Shown here: in pieces, positions 4,757-5,215 of the stretch
Position numbering within the stretch: the first letter of the stretch is position 1
Layout: every line of letters starts with the position of its first letter
Source of the DNA: JBMNTQ01 sp050945815
GTDB lineage: Bacteria; Bacillota; Clostridia; Christensenellales; JBMNTQ01
Assembly: GCA_050945815.1 (NCBI GenBank)
Contig: JBMNTQ010000148.1
Span: forward strand, 1 to 5,215
Direction of reading: 5' to 3'
DNA length: 5,215 bases
Translations under genes and position numbers: made by a program
The notes under the pieces: generated by a model
The model's input: only the letters and a program-made list of their open reading frames with translations
Databases searched by the model: none
What the model was told of the DNA's origin: nothing

Positions 4757-5215
4757 CAAATGAACGAAAGCCGAGCCAAAATCTATTGATACTAGCGCAT
4801 CACCTTCTGCATATGGTTGGTGTTTTCAGGTTGGGGCTGGCATTACTCTTATGCTTGATAACGTAAAGGAGTTTACTTCTCTAAAAATGGAAGGTGCTTC
4901 TGATGATATAGAGATTACGCTTAAATCAGGCAAGATCTATGCTTAAGCAAAGTCAGTAACCCGGATAGGTGACTAAAGTAGTGCCTCGACGAATTTGACT
5001 AACGCTTTGCGCCTGCTCATGCAAGATTCCATTAACGGTGATGCCGTCAGCTTGATTTATACCACAAATATTGCGAATCCACTATCAAGCAAAACTACAT
5101 CGGTGTTTCAATACGATAGAAGCTATGAGTTTTCAGTCTTGCCAGACGATGCACAGAAAAAGATTCTTAATAAAGTCATGACGGATTTCCCTACCGATAA
5201 GTTCAAGCTGCATAT
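4749..5215 (+). pseudogene. Probable PD-(D/E)XK nuclease (DUF4297/Cap4-like), N-terminal part, with three nonsense codons
   Basis: ATG 4749 follows a purine-rich site (AGGGGGAAGGG, 4737-4747), and the same frame runs to the right edge with no frameshift. It is interrupted only by TGA 4761-4763, TAA 4944-4946 and TAA 4974-4976. Ignoring the stops, it reads AYGWCFQVGAGITLMLDNV, then MEGASDDIEITLKSGKIYA-stop-AKS, and later LIYTTNIANPL. The aromatic-FQ-hydrophobic helix, the acidic DDIEI and a following (Q)AK resemble the nuclease core of DUF4297/Cap4-type dsDNA nucleases, in which D and QxK-like residues form the metal site. The first TAA stands exactly where the Gln of QAK is expected. Each stop is one C-to-T change from CGA or CAA. 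Intact relatives act in anti-phage defence or with ABC-type accessory ATPases. This copy looks dead. The family call is tentative; the broken-gene call is firmer. Confidence 0.6.

Noticed and set aside
4709..4976. TAA reassigned to glutamine (alternative genetic code) at the right end
   Set aside because: feoA, the GyrI-like gene and the XRE gene end naturally at TAA, the same broken frame still uses CAA and CAG for Gln, and one of the interruptions is TGA at an Arg position. Ordinary nonsense mutation is simpler.

Overview
The window looks like a decayed, mosaic stretch of a Firmicutes (Clostridia-type) genome or of an integrated mobile element in one. The clues are the AGGAGG-type ribosome binding sites, the low-GC iron-transport operon of the kind found in gut Clostridia, and a Cro/CI-type small regulator. 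Base composition changes abruptly along the window. By hand count, bases 1-60 hold 35 G/C, bases 541-600 hold 22, and bases 3121-3180 hold 35. No genus can be named from this alone.

Layout. (1) 1-461, plus strand: the C-terminal three quarters of a GyrI-like small-molecule-binding protein. It overlaps the start of a second gene (ATG at 454, strong ribosome binding site) that is cut off after nine codons. (2) 458-2483, minus strand: the ferrous-iron uptake operon feoA-feoB. feoA is intact. feoB has a one-base frameshift in a run of five C (1361-1365) and has lost its last transmembrane segments at a junction near 480-487. (3) 2618-2788, minus: an unidentified remnant with coding character but no start. 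(4) 2826-3601, minus: the nucleotide-binding half of an ABC exporter, lacking its membrane domain and carrying a second one-base frameshift near 3480. (5) 3630-3867, plus: the first codons of a probable VOC/glyoxalase-fold protein, running into the C-terminal end of a probable DtxR-family metal-dependent repressor. (6) 3880-4029, plus: a 49-residue unknown ORF with a perfect Shine-Dalgarno sequence, closed by a strong intrinsic terminator (4047-4074). (7) 4075-4441: a non-coding stretch with a cluster of competing hairpins, another perfect inverted repeat, and the promoter of the next gene. (8) 4442-4669, plus: an intact 75-residue XRE-type regulator. (9) 4749-5215, plus: the N-terminal part of a probable PD-(D/E)XK nuclease resembling DUF4297/Cap4-type defence nucleases. 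It is interrupted by three in-frame stop codons, each one C-to-T change from Gln or Arg, and runs off the window.

How the parts relate. feoA, feoB and a DtxR-type repressor fit one theme, metal uptake with iron or manganese control, but the repressor is only a fragment. The regulator and the nuclease suggest the remains of a defence or mobile-element module. Only feoA, the XRE gene, the 49-residue ORF and the visible part of the GyrI-like gene look undamaged. The dominant signal is gene decay with several recombination junctions. No clearly new intact system is visible. The points most worth following are the run of C-to-T nonsense changes at the right end, the competing hairpins at 4141-4193, and the small ORF at 3880.
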